37,105 nucleotides of DNA from an uncultured Paracoccaceae bacterium (lineage in GTDB: Bacteria > Pseudomonadota > Alphaproteobacteria > Rhodobacterales > Rhodobacteraceae), in assembly GCA_938016515.1 (NCBI GenBank), contig CALILP010000214.1, forward strand, positions 1 through 37,105, given 5' to 3'. Positions 22,209 through 31,445 of the stretch are shown here, piece after piece (position 1 is the stretch's first letter; each line of letters opens with the position of its first letter). Both the position numbers and the translations under genes were made by a program. The notes under the pieces were generated by a model. It was not told the origin of the DNA. It made no database searches and saw nothing but the letters and a program-made list of their open reading frames with translations.

Positions 22209-23978
22209 CTACCAACAGGACACAAGCACTGTGACATCAGTTGCTTGACGCGACAGCATCTGTGCCGGCAGAAACGCGACGTTGTCGGTGGTTTGCACCG
22301 CAATATCAGCATCACGCAGGGACTGCACAATCTCTGAAGCGTCTACCGAAAACTGGACGTCCGCGGGCAACTGCTGACCGCCCGATGTTTGCTGTGGCAG
22401 CAACATGCCCAATACGGCCCCGCCATTGTCAAACACCGGACCACCAGCATCGCCGGGCTGGGTGACAAGGCTCAGGCGTTTGATATCTTCTTCACCGTTC
22501 AAGCCACGAATATCGGCCAGTTTGCCAAAGGTCAGCGAGGGGGTGGTCAGGACACCGCCATAGGGATACCCGCCAACAGCAACTTCTGCTTGCAGGCGCG
22601 GGACGCCGTTTTGAAACGCAGCAACCTTGCGCGGAGCAAGGGGAACAACAGGCCGCAAAACGGCGATACCTCGTTGCAGGTCCATGTGCACAACGTCCGC
22701 ATCATACACATTGTCGATTGTCATACGGGCGCAATCACCGACAACTTCGGTGGTGGTCAACACATCGCCGCGACCGTCAATAAAGAAGCCAGATCGGGAC
22801 ATCTGAGGCTTGCGGATCTGCAGGCCGGAAATCAAATCGATGGCCTGACTGTCATCAGGTTTCACAAGGGCAGGGTCCAGTACACCGGGGATCGCTTTGA
22901 AGCTGGCGGTCATCTCTTCAAGCACGCGTATCCGCCGGGCGTCGTCCCCTTCAGGCCATACCAGGGTAAAGCCTTTGATCTGGCCATTCTCAAGACCAAC
23001 GGTCGTGTACGAATGAACGCCGTCACCAATGCCCTCCAAAACGAAGGATGTATTGCGACGGGTGCGGGGGCCTTCGGTGGGGACAATGGCAAGGGTCTGC
23101 ATGATTTCGTACAACCCAAACAAGCGGTCCTGATCGCCTTCCTGAGAGATCAGCAGCACTTGGGCTTGTAAGTCACCCTTGGGCTGAAAGCGGGCGAAAG
23201 GCGGCTCATACTCGCTGAAGGCCACAACGCCGGTCGGGATTAAAAGCTCGATGCCGGTTGCATCATCGCGGACCAGCTGCAAATCCATCCCGTCAAGGAC
23301 AGCGTTGTAGTCCGCAATCAGTTTTTGGCGCTGTTTGGTGGTCAAAACGCCTGTTGGTTCAAAATTATTGGCAACCTGCCAGTCGCCCATCGAACTGCGG
23401 GTGCCACGCCCAAACGCACCGTCAATCGCGGCCGTGTAGAAACCAGCCCATTTTAGGGCAGTTTGCAGCAATTCACGCTCTTCACGGTTCAAAAGCGCCT
23501 CAGAATCGCGGGCTTCGCGGACGGTCTCATCTGAAGTTTCAAGCGGGATTGCAGGAACCTCGATGACCTCTGCAGTCGGAGCGTCTTCAGGTGCGGCAGT
23601 CTCTTCTTGCGCAGCATCGCGGAGTCCGGGCAATGGCTGTGCCGATGTCGGCGCACCCACGCCAACCGGCCAGAATTGCTGCCGGAACCCGCGGCCATCT
23701 GCAATAAAGCTGTCGCGCGGAATTTGTCCGGCGTTTCGCAATCGGCGCAGCAAAACTTCTGCGTCATCAGGGGTATAAGGACCCAGTGCAATTGCATACC
23801 AGCGACCGCCTGTTGAAAAGCCTGCAACATCATCAAGCTGGCGCGCATAAACACGGGCCCGCTCTTGCGCAGAGTTCAGCGATGGCTGGGCCTCAACCTG
23901 GACCCAGACCGGGCTTTGCGCCCATGCCGCAAGGGGCATCCAAACACTGAAAACAACCGTAAAGATAAGTCTGATCAT
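22209..23978 (-). CDS. SPOR / peptidoglycan-binding / trypsin-like protein with degenerate catalytic triad
   Basis: A 589-residue exported protein (signal peptide ending PLAAWAQ). Residues about 22-100 look like a SPOR domain (WVQVEAQPSLNSAQERARVYARQL...YAIALGPYTPDDAEVLLRRLRNAG); about 165-220 is a PG_binding_1 domain (ELLQTALKWAGFYTAAIDGAFGRGTRSSMGDWQ). The C-terminal third has the trypsin fold (SGFFIDGRGDVLTTTEVV...GIAVLRP...QPGDAGGPVF). The His position of the usual AAHVV motif is TTEVV, the Asp position reads RGIAVL, and the catalytic Ser of GDSGGP is Ala near residue 511. It is therefore probably not a protease. SPOR and PG_binding domains point to periplasmic peptidoglycan, perhaps at the septum. 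It is divergent from glyQ with a 209-bp gap and converges on the ThDP enzyme. Confidence 0.85.
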   Translation of the reverse strand: MIRLIFTVVFSVWMPLAAWAQSPVWVQVEAQPSLNSAQERARVYARQLDDVAGFSTGGRWYAIALGPYTPDDAEVLLRRLRNAGQIPRDSFIADGRGFRQQFWPVGVGAPTSAQPLPGLRDAAQEETAAPEDAPTAEVIEVPAIPLETSDETVREARDSEALLNREERELLQTALKWAGFYTAAIDGAFGRGTRSSMGDWQVANNFEPTGVLTTKQRQKLIADYNAVLDGMDLQLVRDDATGIELLIPTGVVAFSEYEPPFARFQPKGDLQAQVLLISQEGDQDRLFGLYEIMQTLAIVPTEGPRTRRNTSFVLEGIGDGVHSYTTVGLENGQIKGFTLVWPEGDDARRIRVLEEMTASFKAIPGVLDPALVKPDDSQAIDLISGLQIRKPQMSRSGFFIDGRGDVLTTTEVVGDCARMTIDNVYDADVVHMDLQRGIAVLRPVVPLAPRKVAAFQNGVPRLQAEVAVGGYPYGGVLTTPSLTFGKLADIRGLNGEEDIKRLSLVTQPGDAGGPVFDNGGAVLGMLLPQQTSGGQQLPADVQFSVDASEIVQSLRDADIAVQTTDNVAFLPAQMLSRQATDVTVLVSCW

Positions 23979-24187
23979 CGGTAACCCACCGCACCCCGTG
24001 ACATCGTATCAAAAATCTGCGCCGTACCTAGCAGATCAGGGCCGGGACGCATCCTGATTCTGCCATTAGATTGGTTAATATGCCGTGATCTGTTGCGCAG
24101 ATGGTATCTGGGCGTCACTTGGCCATGCCTGATTGACCCTTGGCCCGCCCCCGCCTATTGACGCATCAACGACGAACGAGGGTGACG

Positions 24188-25114
24188 ATGGCCGATAAAC
24201 CGCGCAGTTTTCAGGAAATCATATTGCGGCTTCAGACCTACTGGGCAGGCAAAGGCTGCGCTGTGATGCAGCCTTACGATATGGAAGTGGGCGCAGGGAC
24301 ATTCCACCCGGCTACCACTCTGCGGTCATTGGGCAGCAAGCCTTGGGCTGCGGCCTACGTTCAGCCCTCCCGCCGTCCGACTGATGGACGCTACGGCGAG
24401 AACCCAAACCGTTTGCAGCACTATTACCAATACCAGGTCCTGATCAAACCCAGCCCACCTGATCTGCAGTATTTATACCTGGGATCTCTTGAAGCTATCG
24501 GCATCGACGCGGCCATGCACGACATCCGCTTTGTCGAGGATGACTGGGAAAGCCCGACGCTTGGGGCCTGGGGCCTTGGCTGGGAAGTTTGGTGCGATGG
24601 CATGGAAGTATCCCAGTTCACGTATTTTCAGCAGGTTGCGGGCTACGACTGCAAGCCTGTGTCGGGCGAGTTGACCTATGGGTTGGAACGTCTGGCAATG
24701 TATATCCTCGACATTGATCATGTGATGGACATGCCATTCAACGATCCGCAAACCCCGATTGCCCTGACCTATGGGGACATCTTCAAACAAACCGAGGAAG
24801 AATACGCGCGCTGGAACTTCGACGTGGCAGATACGGACACGCTTTTGCAGCACTTCAAGGACGCCGAGGCAGAATGTGCGCGCATTTTGGATCAGGACCA
24901 CATCGACCCCAAAACCGGCAAGCGCATCATCATGGCCCACCCGGCCTATGACCAAGCGATCAAAGCTAGCCATGTGTTCAACCTGCTGGACGCGCGCGGT
25001 GTGATCTCTGTCACCGAAAGGCAGTCTTACATTTTGCGGGTCAGGACGTTGACCAAAGCCTGCGCAGATGCCTTCGTACAAACGGCAGCCGCCGGGTTTG
25101 AGCCTGCGGCATGA
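24188..25114 (+). CDS. glyQ: Glycine--tRNA ligase alpha subunit
   Basis: A 308-residue class II aminoacyl-tRNA synthetase alpha chain of the bacterial alpha2beta2 type. Family marks are [97 protein letters not shown] and [13 protein letters not shown]. It makes glycyl-adenylate and charges tRNA-Gly together with GlyS. The track begins at 24140; ATG 24188 follows GAGGGTGACG and gives the conserved N-terminus. Its TGA overlaps the ATG of the DUF6446-like gene (ATGA), beginning a tightly coupled three-gene unit ending in glyS. Confidence 0.97.
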   Translation: MADKPRSFQEIILRLQTYWAGKGCAVMQPYDMEVGAGTFHPATTLRSLGSKPWAAAYVQPSRRPTDGRYGENPNRLQHYYQYQVLIKPSPPDLQYLYLGSLEAIGIDAAMHDIRFVEDDWESPTLGAWGLGWEVWCDGMEVSQFTYFQQVAGYDCKPVSGELTYGLERLAMYILDIDHVMDMPFNDPQTPIALTYGDIFKQTEEEYARWNFDVADTDTLLQHFKDAEAECARILDQDHIDPKTGKRIIMAHPAYDQAIKASHVFNLLDARGVISVTERQSYILRVRTLTKACADAFVQTAAAGFEPAA

Positions 25115-25641
25115 ACCCCGCTCGCCTTGTTATAGGAGCCCTCCTTTTGTCAGCATTACTTGCGGGCGCGGCCCTCTATTACCTTCAAATCTATGCCTAT
25201 TATGACGAAGTGGCACTGACCACGGAAGATGTGCAGCTGACCTCGATTTTCACCGGCGCGCCGGAACCGATCATGGTTGAAAACGTGCGGGCCATCGACG
25301 GTGACAGCAGCCCGCTCAAATTCCGGGCCTGTTTTGACACCAACCTGTCTTTTGGCCTGCTGACCGAAACCTATGAAGTCTACGAGGCCGCTGAACCCAC
25401 AATCGCCCCCCCTTGGTTCGACTGCTTTGACGCAGAACAGATTGGCGAAGATCTGGCCTCCGGGGTGGCCCTTGCCTTTATGGGGATCGAGAACTTCCAA
25501 TACGGGATCGACCGTGTGGTGGCCGTCTACCCCGATGGCACATCGTTTGCCTGGCACCAGATCAATGCGTGCGGCGAAGCTGCTTTTCACCGCGACCCTG
25601 TCCCCGACACCTGCCCACCGGCACCCGAAAGACTGCAATAA
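25111..25641 (+). CDS. Membrane-anchored DUF6446-like protein between glyQ and glyS
   Basis: A 176-residue protein with one N-terminal membrane segment ([26 protein letters not shown]) and a periplasmic domain of about 145 residues. The segment [20 protein letters not shown] and the [13 protein letters not shown] and [22 protein letters not shown] stretches resemble what I remember as DUF6446 in Rhodobacteraceae. Four cysteines are in the exported part. The function is unknown. It overlaps glyQ by four bases and glyS by one (TAATG), so its synthesis is locked to both synthetase subunits, which is unusual for a membrane protein and suggests either stoichiometry setting or a historical insertion that became fixed. 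Confidence 0.85.
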   Translation: MNPARLVIGALLLSALLAGAALYYLQIYAYYDEVALTTEDVQLTSIFTGAPEPIMVENVRAIDGDSSPLKFRACFDTNLSFGLLTETYEVYEAAEPTIAPPWFDCFDAEQIGEDLASGVALAFMGIENFQYGIDRVVAVYPDGTSFAWHQINACGEAAFHRDPVPDTCPPAPERLQ

Positions 25642-27869
25642 TGGCTGACTTACTGATCGAACTCTTCTCGGAAGAAATCCCGGCGCGGATGCAGGCGAAA
25701 GCCGCGTCTGATTTGCAAAAGCTGGTCACGGATGGGCTGGTCGAGGCGGGCTTGACCTATGCGGGTGCTGCGTCTTTTGCGACGCCGCGCCGGTTGGCTT
25801 TGTCTGTCGAAGGGCTGACTGCGCAAAGCAAGGCCGTGCGTGAAGAACGCAAGGGGCCATCGGTCTCTGCACCTGATAAAGCGGTTGAGGGCTTCATGCG
25901 CTCTGTCGGGTTGACCAAGGACCAGCTTGAGGTGCGTGAGGACAAGAAGGGTCAGGTCTATTTCGCGGTGATGCAAAAGCCGGGGCGTGCGGCGGCCGTG
26001 ATTATCGCAGAAGTGCTCGAACACGCGGTGCGGACTTTCCCTTGGCCCAAGTCGATGCGCTGGGGGACGGGGACGCTGAAGTGGGTGCGCCCGCTGCATT
26101 CCATCCTGTGCATTCTTTCCGATGAGGCCGGGGCCGAGGTCGTCCCGTTAAAGATCGACGGGATCGCGGCTGGCAATACGACACGCGGTCACCGCTTCAT
26201 GGCGCCGGACCCATTTTCTGTCACCTCTTTCGAGGATTACGAGGCGAAGTTAAAGCGCGCTAAGGTCGTTTTGCGCAGCGAAGAACGCCAAGACCTGATT
26301 TGGCAAGACGCGACTAATCAGGCATTTGCGCAAGGTTTGGAGATTGTCGAGGATCGCGGCCTTTTGGCGGAAGTTGCCAATCTGGTGGAATGGCCTGTGG
26401 TTTTGATGGGCACGATTGCCGAGGATTTCTTGGATATGCCGCCCGAAGTTTTGCAGACTTCGATGAAGGATCATCAGAAATTCTTTTCGCTGCGAAAATC
26501 AAAAACGGGCCGGATTGAGCGGTTTGTGACCGTCGCCAACATCGAGACCCCCGATAATGGCTCCACAATTCTGGCGGGGAACGAGAAGGTTCTGTTCGCC
26601 CGATTGTCCGATGCGAAGTTCTTTTGGGAGAACGATTTGCGCGTGGCGAAGGCGGGGATGGGCGAATGGGTCGATGGTCTTAAGTCCGTAACGTTCCACA
26701 ACAAGTTGGGGTCGCAGGCCGACCGGGTCGAACGGATTGTGGCCTTGGCCCGCGAGATTGCCCCGGTGGTTGGGGCTGACCCGGATGAGGCGGCTACGGC
26801 TGCGCGGGTGGCGAAGGCCGATCTGCAATCCGAGATGATCTATGAATTCCCTGAATTACAGGGGCTTATGGGGCGCTATTACGGTAAGGCGGCGGGGCTG
26901 TCTGCCGAGGTTGCGGCTGTGGCGGAGGAGCATTACGCGCCGTTGGGGCCGTCAGATGATGTGCCCACTGCGCCGTTGTCGGTGACGGTGGCATTGGCGG
27001 ATAAGCTGGACACACTGACCGGGTTCTGGGCGTACGATGAAAAACCTACGGGGTCAAAGGACCCGTTCGCACTGCGGAGAGCGGCGCTGGGGGTCATTCG
27101 GTTGGTAATAGAGAATGATCTGCAGGCACCAGTCAGAGTTACCTTGCTTCGCCTAATTGATGAGCATCGCACAAAAGCCATCGGTGAAGCACACCTTGAA
27201 AGTCTGGAAGAGATTTCAGACGCTCTTGAGCGGGCCGGACTAGACGAACAAGTTTCGAAAATCGTTGATGCAAAAACACAAGCTTTCCTCGAGGAACAGT
27301 TTGCTGAGGCTCGCGAAGAGGTCTTGGAGAGCGCTAAGCGTGCATTTTCGCTCCTCTCCTTCTTTCACGACCGCCTCAAAGTCTTCCTCAAAGACCAAGG
27401 CATCCGCCACGACATCATCGACGCTTGCATCGCCATGCCGGGCAATGACGACCTGACGCTCCTTGTGAAACGCGCCAAGGCGCTGTCGGAAACGCTGAAG
27501 ACCGATGATGGCGAGAACCTTCTCCAAGGTTTCAAGCGCGCCAACAACATTCTGACCCAAGCGGAAGAGAAAGATGGCGTCGCATACGAGTACGGCGCGG
27601 ACATCAAATTTGCCGAAACCGACAGCGAAAAGGCGCTCTTTACGGCCCTCGATGCTGCAGATGCAAAGATCGCACCGGCCATGGCGGCAGAGGATTTTAC
27701 CACTGCGATGACCGCGATGGCTGCACTACGTGGGCCGATTGATGCCTTCTTTGATGACGTGAAAATCAACGCGGACAGCGAGATCATCCGCCGAAACCGC
27801 CTTAATTTGTTGAGCCGTATCCGTACAATCTGCCTTTCTGTCGCTGATCTGACGCGGATCGAGGGATAA
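25641..27869 (+). CDS. glyS: Glycine--tRNA ligase beta subunit
   Basis: A 742-residue GlyS, which binds tRNA-Gly for the alpha subunit. Family marks are DLLIELFSEEIPARMQAKA at the N-terminus, RKGPS, KSMRWG...RPLHSILCIL, DHQKFFSLRKSK, and near the end LSFFHDRLKVFLKDQGIRHDIIDACIAMPGNDDLTLLVKRAKAL. ATG 25641 overlaps the DUF6446-like stop by one base; the track's start at 25569 lies inside that gene. The part between about 27100 and 27360 uses codons that are rare elsewhere in the window (GTA, ATA, AGA, CTA) and encodes a Glu-rich variable linker before the conserved LLSFFHDRL. The protein is full length and reading frame is intact. Confidence 0.97.
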   Translation: MADLLIELFSEEIPARMQAKAASDLQKLVTDGLVEAGLTYAGAASFATPRRLALSVEGLTAQSKAVREERKGPSVSAPDKAVEGFMRSVGLTKDQLEVREDKKGQVYFAVMQKPGRAAAVIIAEVLEHAVRTFPWPKSMRWGTGTLKWVRPLHSILCILSDEAGAEVVPLKIDGIAAGNTTRGHRFMAPDPFSVTSFEDYEAKLKRAKVVLRSEERQDLIWQDATNQAFAQGLEIVEDRGLLAEVANLVEWPVVLMGTIAEDFLDMPPEVLQTSMKDHQKFFSLRKSKTGRIERFVTVANIETPDNGSTILAGNEKVLFARLSDAKFFWENDLRVAKAGMGEWVDGLKSVTFHNKLGSQADRVERIVALAREIAPVVGADPDEAATAARVAKADLQSEMIYEFPELQGLMGRYYGKAAGLSAEVAAVAEEHYAPLGPSDDVPTAPLSVTVALADKLDTLTGFWAYDEKPTGSKDPFALRRAALGVIRLVIENDLQAPVRVTLLRLIDEHRTKAIGEAHLESLEEISDALERAGLDEQVSKIVDAKTQAFLEEQFAEAREEVLESAKRAFSLLSFFHDRLKVFLKDQGIRHDIIDACIAMPGNDDLTLLVKRAKALSETLKTDDGENLLQGFKRANNILTQAEEKDGVAYEYGADIKFAETDSEKALFTALDAADAKIAPAMAAEDFTTAMTAMAALRGPIDAFFDDVKINADSEIIRRNRLNLLSRIRTICLSVADLTRIEG

Positions 27870-27892
27870 TCCGCCCAGACTGTCACGTTTCC

Positions 27893-27929
27893 TTTACACA
27901 TGCGCCTGCAACCCCCTATGTTGCAGGCG
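27893..27929 (+). promoter_or_regulatory. Inverted repeat and possible promoter upstream of the PPDK-like gene
   Basis: The perfect inverted repeat CGCCTGCAAC (27903-27912) / GTTGCAGGCG (27920-27929) has a 7-base loop. TTTACA at 27893-27898 and TATGTT at 27917-27922 are spaced 18 bp apart, so the presumed -10 lies inside the repeat. It could be a regulator site or, if transcribed, a leader hairpin ending a few bases before the ribosome-binding site AGAAGGAA. No T run follows, so it is not a clear glyS terminator. Confidence 0.5.
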
Positions 27930-27947
27930 AATAGAAGGAATGCCGCA

Positions 27948-30530
27948 GTGCAGCAGCAGAACCCGTACCAGCCGATCACGCTGATCACACCCACGGCCCA
28001 GATGGCCGCTGATGTGCACGGTGGTCGTGCCAAATGTCTGCAACGTCTGATCCGGCTGGATATGCCCGTACCCACAACGGTCGCATTGTCCTTTGATGCG
28101 GTGCATCAGATCGCCAAGGGCCAAATGCCCGATATGGATGATATCCTGCGCAATTTTGTGGATGGCATGCTGTTGTCGATCCGCCCATCCAGTCAGGACC
28201 CCGATTGGGGTGGACCGGGCGCGATCTTGAATATTGGCATGAACGCCGAAAAGCATGCCGCCTTGTGCGACCGGATTGGCGAGGGGCCAGCGACGCGTCT
28301 CTATCTGCATTTCGTACAATCCTACGCCGTCCATGTGCACAGGCTTGACCCAGAGGCGTTTGAGACTCCGGATGCTACCGACACCGAGGCCTTGCAGAAT
28401 GCGCTTGAGGCCTATGAGTTTGAAACCGACGAGGTGTTCCCATCTGACCCTGCTGTTCAGCTGAAAGAAGCCCTGCGCTCTATGGCCCGTGCCTGGGATG
28501 GCACAACCGCGCGGTTGCTGCGCGAAGCCAAAGGTGCCCCTGTGGATGCCGGTCTGGGCTTGGTTGTGCAGGCGATGGTGATGGGCCTTGGCACTGGCGA
28601 ATGCGGCGCTGGGAATATCCAGTATGTGAACAGCGATACGGGTCTGCCCCAGATCACTGGCCGCTATATTCCCCAAAGCCAGCGCCGTCGTGCGTTAATG
28701 GATGATGAACGGGCCATGTTCCTGACGAAAGACCCCCGTGGGGCCTCTTTGGAAGAGCAGGCCCCCGAGGTCTTTACCCAGCTTGCTGCCCTTGGCGATG
28801 TCTGCCGCCGAAAGTTGCGCGAAGAGATGATCGTCGAGTTTACTGTCGAATCCGGTGTGCTGTGGATTTTGGACGCCGTCCGGGTGCCCCGTGCTTCGCG
28901 CGCTGCTGTCCGGATTGCCGTGGCTTTGGCCAGCGACAAGATCATTCCCCGCGAAGAAGCTGTAATGCGGGTGCAGCCTGCTGCCTTGAATGAGTTGCTG
29001 CACCGCCAGGTTGACCCGATGGCCCCCCGCGATTTGGTTGTGAAAGGGATTGCCGCCAGCCCCGGTGCTGCGGCAGGTCGATTGGTGTTTACGTCTCAGG
29101 ATGCCCAAGCCAGTGCTGCACGTGGCGAGCCTTGCGTTCTGGTCCGCCGCGAAACAACGCCTGAAGACATCCGTGGAATGCATGCCGCCCAAGCTGTCCT
29201 GACTGTGCGCGGCGGGGTGACGAGCCACGCTGCTGTGATCGGTCGTGGTTTGGGTTTGCCTTGCGTCGTGGGTGCCTCTGCCTTGCGGATCAACACGAAG
29301 CGCCGTCAGATTGCTGTGCCCGATGGTCGTGTGCTGACCGATGGTGATATCGTGACCGTTGATGGCACAACCGGACAGGTGCTGCTGGGCGAAGTTCCTA
29401 TGCTGGAAGCCGCCCTCGATGATGCCTTCCAGACGTTGCTGACCTGGGCTGATGATATGCGTGATATTGGTGTGCGTGCCAATGCCGACACACCCACCGA
29501 TGCCCAAACCGCCCGCAACTTTGCCGCTGAGGGCATCGGGTTGTGCCGGACCGAGCATATGTTCTTTGAAGGTGACCGTCTGGGTGTCATGCGCGAGATG
29601 ATCTTTGCCGATAATGCCGATGACAGGCGTGCTGTGCTGGATCGTTTGATGCCGATGCAGCGGGCTGACTTTGCTGCATTGTTCGAGATCATGGCCGGTC
29701 TGCCCGTATGCATTCGTTTGTTTGACCCCCCCTTGCACGAGTTTCTGCCTGCTGATCGGGCTGGCCTGCGTGATCTGTCAGAGCAGTTGGCCTTGCCATT
29801 GGCCGAAGTGACAGAGCGGGTCGCCGCCCTGGCTGAATACAACCCAATGCTGGGGATGCGCGGTGTGCGTCTGGGGATCGCCATCCCCGAGATTTATGAG
29901 ATGCAGGCTCAGGCTATCTTTGAAGCGACCGTTGACGCCCATGAGCGTGGGGCCACCGTTGCCCCCGAGATCATGATCCCCGTTGTCAGTGCCATGCGTG
30001 AAGTTGAGCTGGTCAAATCGCGGATCGATGCTGTTGCTGCGTCGGTCAGTGCTGCCCGATTGCATGACTTTGATTATAAGCTGGGTGTGATGGTGGAAAC
30101 GCCGCGCGCTGCATTGCGTGCTCAGGATATCGCCCAGCATGCCGAGTTTCTGTCCTTTGGGACGAACGATCTGACGCAGATGACATATGGCTTGTCACGC
30201 GATGATGCTGGCCGTTTCATGTCCTCTTATGTCCAGCAGGGCGTCTACGAAGAGGATCCTTTCCACAGTCTGGACATTGAAGGAGTGGGCGAATTGCTGT
30301 CGATTGGCGCCGCGCGGGGCAGATTGGGTCGACACAATATCACCCTGTCGTTGTGCGGCGAGCATGGTGGTACACGTTCTGCGATTGGCTTTTGTCGCGC
30401 GCAGGGGTTTGATTACGTCTCTTGTTCGCCTTTTCGGGTCCCGGTTGCGCGGCTTTCCGCCGCTCAGCTGACCTTAGAGGACAAGTTAGGCAGCACTCAT
30501 TTAGGTAAGAAACGCCTCTCAACCACATGA
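27948..30530 (+). CDS. Pyruvate, phosphate dikinase-like PEP-utilising protein
   Basis: An 860-residue protein with PPDK architecture: ATP-grasp, phosphohistidine and PEP/pyruvate domains. The swivelling domain has the phosphorylated His427 in GGVTSHAAVIGRGLGLPCVVGA. The C-terminal TIM barrel has GIGLCRTEHMFF, GVMVETPRAAL, SFGTNDLTQMTYGLSRDD and the catalytic Cys in LCGEHGG. In contrast the ATP-grasp half diverges: SIRPSSQDPDWGGPGAILN stands for the usual SVRSGARASMPGMMDT, and CGAGNIQYVNSDTG stands for SGTGVAFTRNPATG. So PEP-side chemistry looks intact but nucleotide binding is doubtful. GTG 27948 follows AGAAGGAA at good spacing; ATG 27900 would place the start in the inverted repeat. It follows glyS by 78 bp. 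Confidence 0.85.
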   Translation: MQQQNPYQPITLITPTAQMAADVHGGRAKCLQRLIRLDMPVPTTVALSFDAVHQIAKGQMPDMDDILRNFVDGMLLSIRPSSQDPDWGGPGAILNIGMNAEKHAALCDRIGEGPATRLYLHFVQSYAVHVHRLDPEAFETPDATDTEALQNALEAYEFETDEVFPSDPAVQLKEALRSMARAWDGTTARLLREAKGAPVDAGLGLVVQAMVMGLGTGECGAGNIQYVNSDTGLPQITGRYIPQSQRRRALMDDERAMFLTKDPRGASLEEQAPEVFTQLAALGDVCRRKLREEMIVEFTVESGVLWILDAVRVPRASRAAVRIAVALASDKIIPREEAVMRVQPAALNELLHRQVDPMAPRDLVVKGIAASPGAAAGRLVFTSQDAQASAARGEPCVLVRRETTPEDIRGMHAAQAVLTVRGGVTSHAAVIGRGLGLPCVVGASALRINTKRRQIAVPDGRVLTDGDIVTVDGTTGQVLLGEVPMLEAALDDAFQTLLTWADDMRDIGVRANADTPTDAQTARNFAAEGIGLCRTEHMFFEGDRLGVMREMIFADNADDRRAVLDRLMPMQRADFAALFEIMAGLPVCIRLFDPPLHEFLPADRAGLRDLSEQLALPLAEVTERVAALAEYNPMLGMRGVRLGIAIPEIYEMQAQAIFEATVDAHERGATVAPEIMIPVVSAMREVELVKSRIDAVAASVSAARLHDFDYKLGVMVETPRAALRAQDIAQHAEFLSFGTNDLTQMTYGLSRDDAGRFMSSYVQQGVYEEDPFHSLDIEGVGELLSIGAARGRLGRHNITLSLCGEHGGTRSAIGFCRAQGFDYVSCSPFRVPVARLSAAQLTLEDKLGSTHLGKKRLSTT

Positions 30531-30682
30531 TCTATTGGGGGAATCGTTTCTGTAAAGGAAACTCTTCGTTGATGGGCCAATGGTTGCGGGTGCTGCACTA
30601 GACTCTCGGCGGATGTTTTCCTAAGGACACGGCGCTTGCGTGGGGCTGTGCCACGCGTCGCGTGGTGGGGACCATGGGAAGT

Positions 30683-31345
30683 ATGTTGATGCGCAAAGCG
30701 CTTGTAATTGGTTTGGCCGTTTCGGCCATTGGGTCTTCTGTTGTCGCACAAAGCGCGTTGGAAAGCCGTTTGGGTGCTCTTCTTGGTCAAGAGCGTCAGG
30801 CGCTTGCAATGGTTCCGGATGCGCGTCTTGCCGCGCTGACGACCGTTCCGCCTGCCGCGGAGCGTGATATCGCGGTATCCCCACAAGCGATCAGCTACAG
30901 CAATGCGTTCCTTGCCAACATGCCTGCCGCCCAGGGGAATGCGCAATGGCGCTGCCTGTCTGAAGCGCTGTACTTCGAAGCGCGCGGGGAAACGACCGAA
31001 GGTTTGTTTGCCGTCGGCGAAGTGATCCTGAACCGCGTCGACAGCAACAACTACCCCAATTCGCTGTGTGCCGTGATCAATCAGGGCACTGGCCGCAAGT
31101 ATGCCTGCCAATTCACCTACACCTGCGATGGCCGCCCCGAAGTCATCAATGAAAAAGCAGCATGGAGCCGCGTTGGCAAAGTGGCGCGTTTGTTGATGGA
31201 TGGCCTGCCGCGTGACCTGACCAAAGGTGCCACGCATTATCACACGACGGCTGTCAGCCCGTCATGGGCCCGCCGGTATCCCAAAGTGGCCCAATACGGT
31301 GTACATTTGTTCTACCGTCAGCCAACACTTACAGCCTCAAACTAG
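30683..31345 (+). CDS. SleB-type cell wall hydrolase
   Basis: An exported protein of about 220 residues. A signal peptide ([21 protein letters not shown]) is followed by a spacer and a C-terminal Hydrolase_2 (SleB) domain from about residue 95: [53 protein letters not shown] and [30 protein letters not shown]. The Glu of YFEARGE is the likely catalytic residue. The family cleaves peptidoglycan; here it probably acts in the periplasm on cell-wall turnover. The exact start is uncertain: ATGs at 30674, 30683 and 30689 are all in frame. A perfect small hairpin CCACGC-GTC-GCGTGG (30651-30665) is just upstream and might hinder ribosome access. It is 152 bp after the PPDK-like gene. Confidence 0.88.
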   Translation: MLMRKALVIGLAVSAIGSSVVAQSALESRLGALLGQERQALAMVPDARLAALTTVPPAAERDIAVSPQAISYSNAFLANMPAAQGNAQWRCLSEALYFEARGETTEGLFAVGEVILNRVDSNNYPNSLCAVINQGTGRKYACQFTYTCDGRPEVINEKAAWSRVGKVARLLMDGLPRDLTKGATHYHTTAVSPSWARRYPKVAQYGVHLFYRQPTLTASN

Positions 31346-31361
31346 GCCAATTGCGTCGCAT

Positions 31362-31383
31362 GCGGCGGCAGTTTTGTCGCCGC
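31362..31383. terminator. Hairpin after the SleB gene, possible terminator
   Basis: GCGGCG (31362-31367) pairs with CGCCGC (31378-31383), extended by ATGC/GCAT-type pairing with one mismatch. The only T run (TTTT) is in the loop, so it is not a classical intrinsic terminator. It separates the SleB gene from the folate operon. Confidence 0.35.
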
Positions 31384-31445
31384 GCATAGCCTTGCCCGCG
31401 TCTGCGCGTGCGAGTATGCCGCCCATATCCTAAGGGGACGGTACG

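Noticed and set aside
28695-29738. 347-aa minus-strand ORF within the PPDK-like gene
   Set aside because: It lies wholly opposite a gene with clear catalytic motifs, and its translation shows no recognisable fold.
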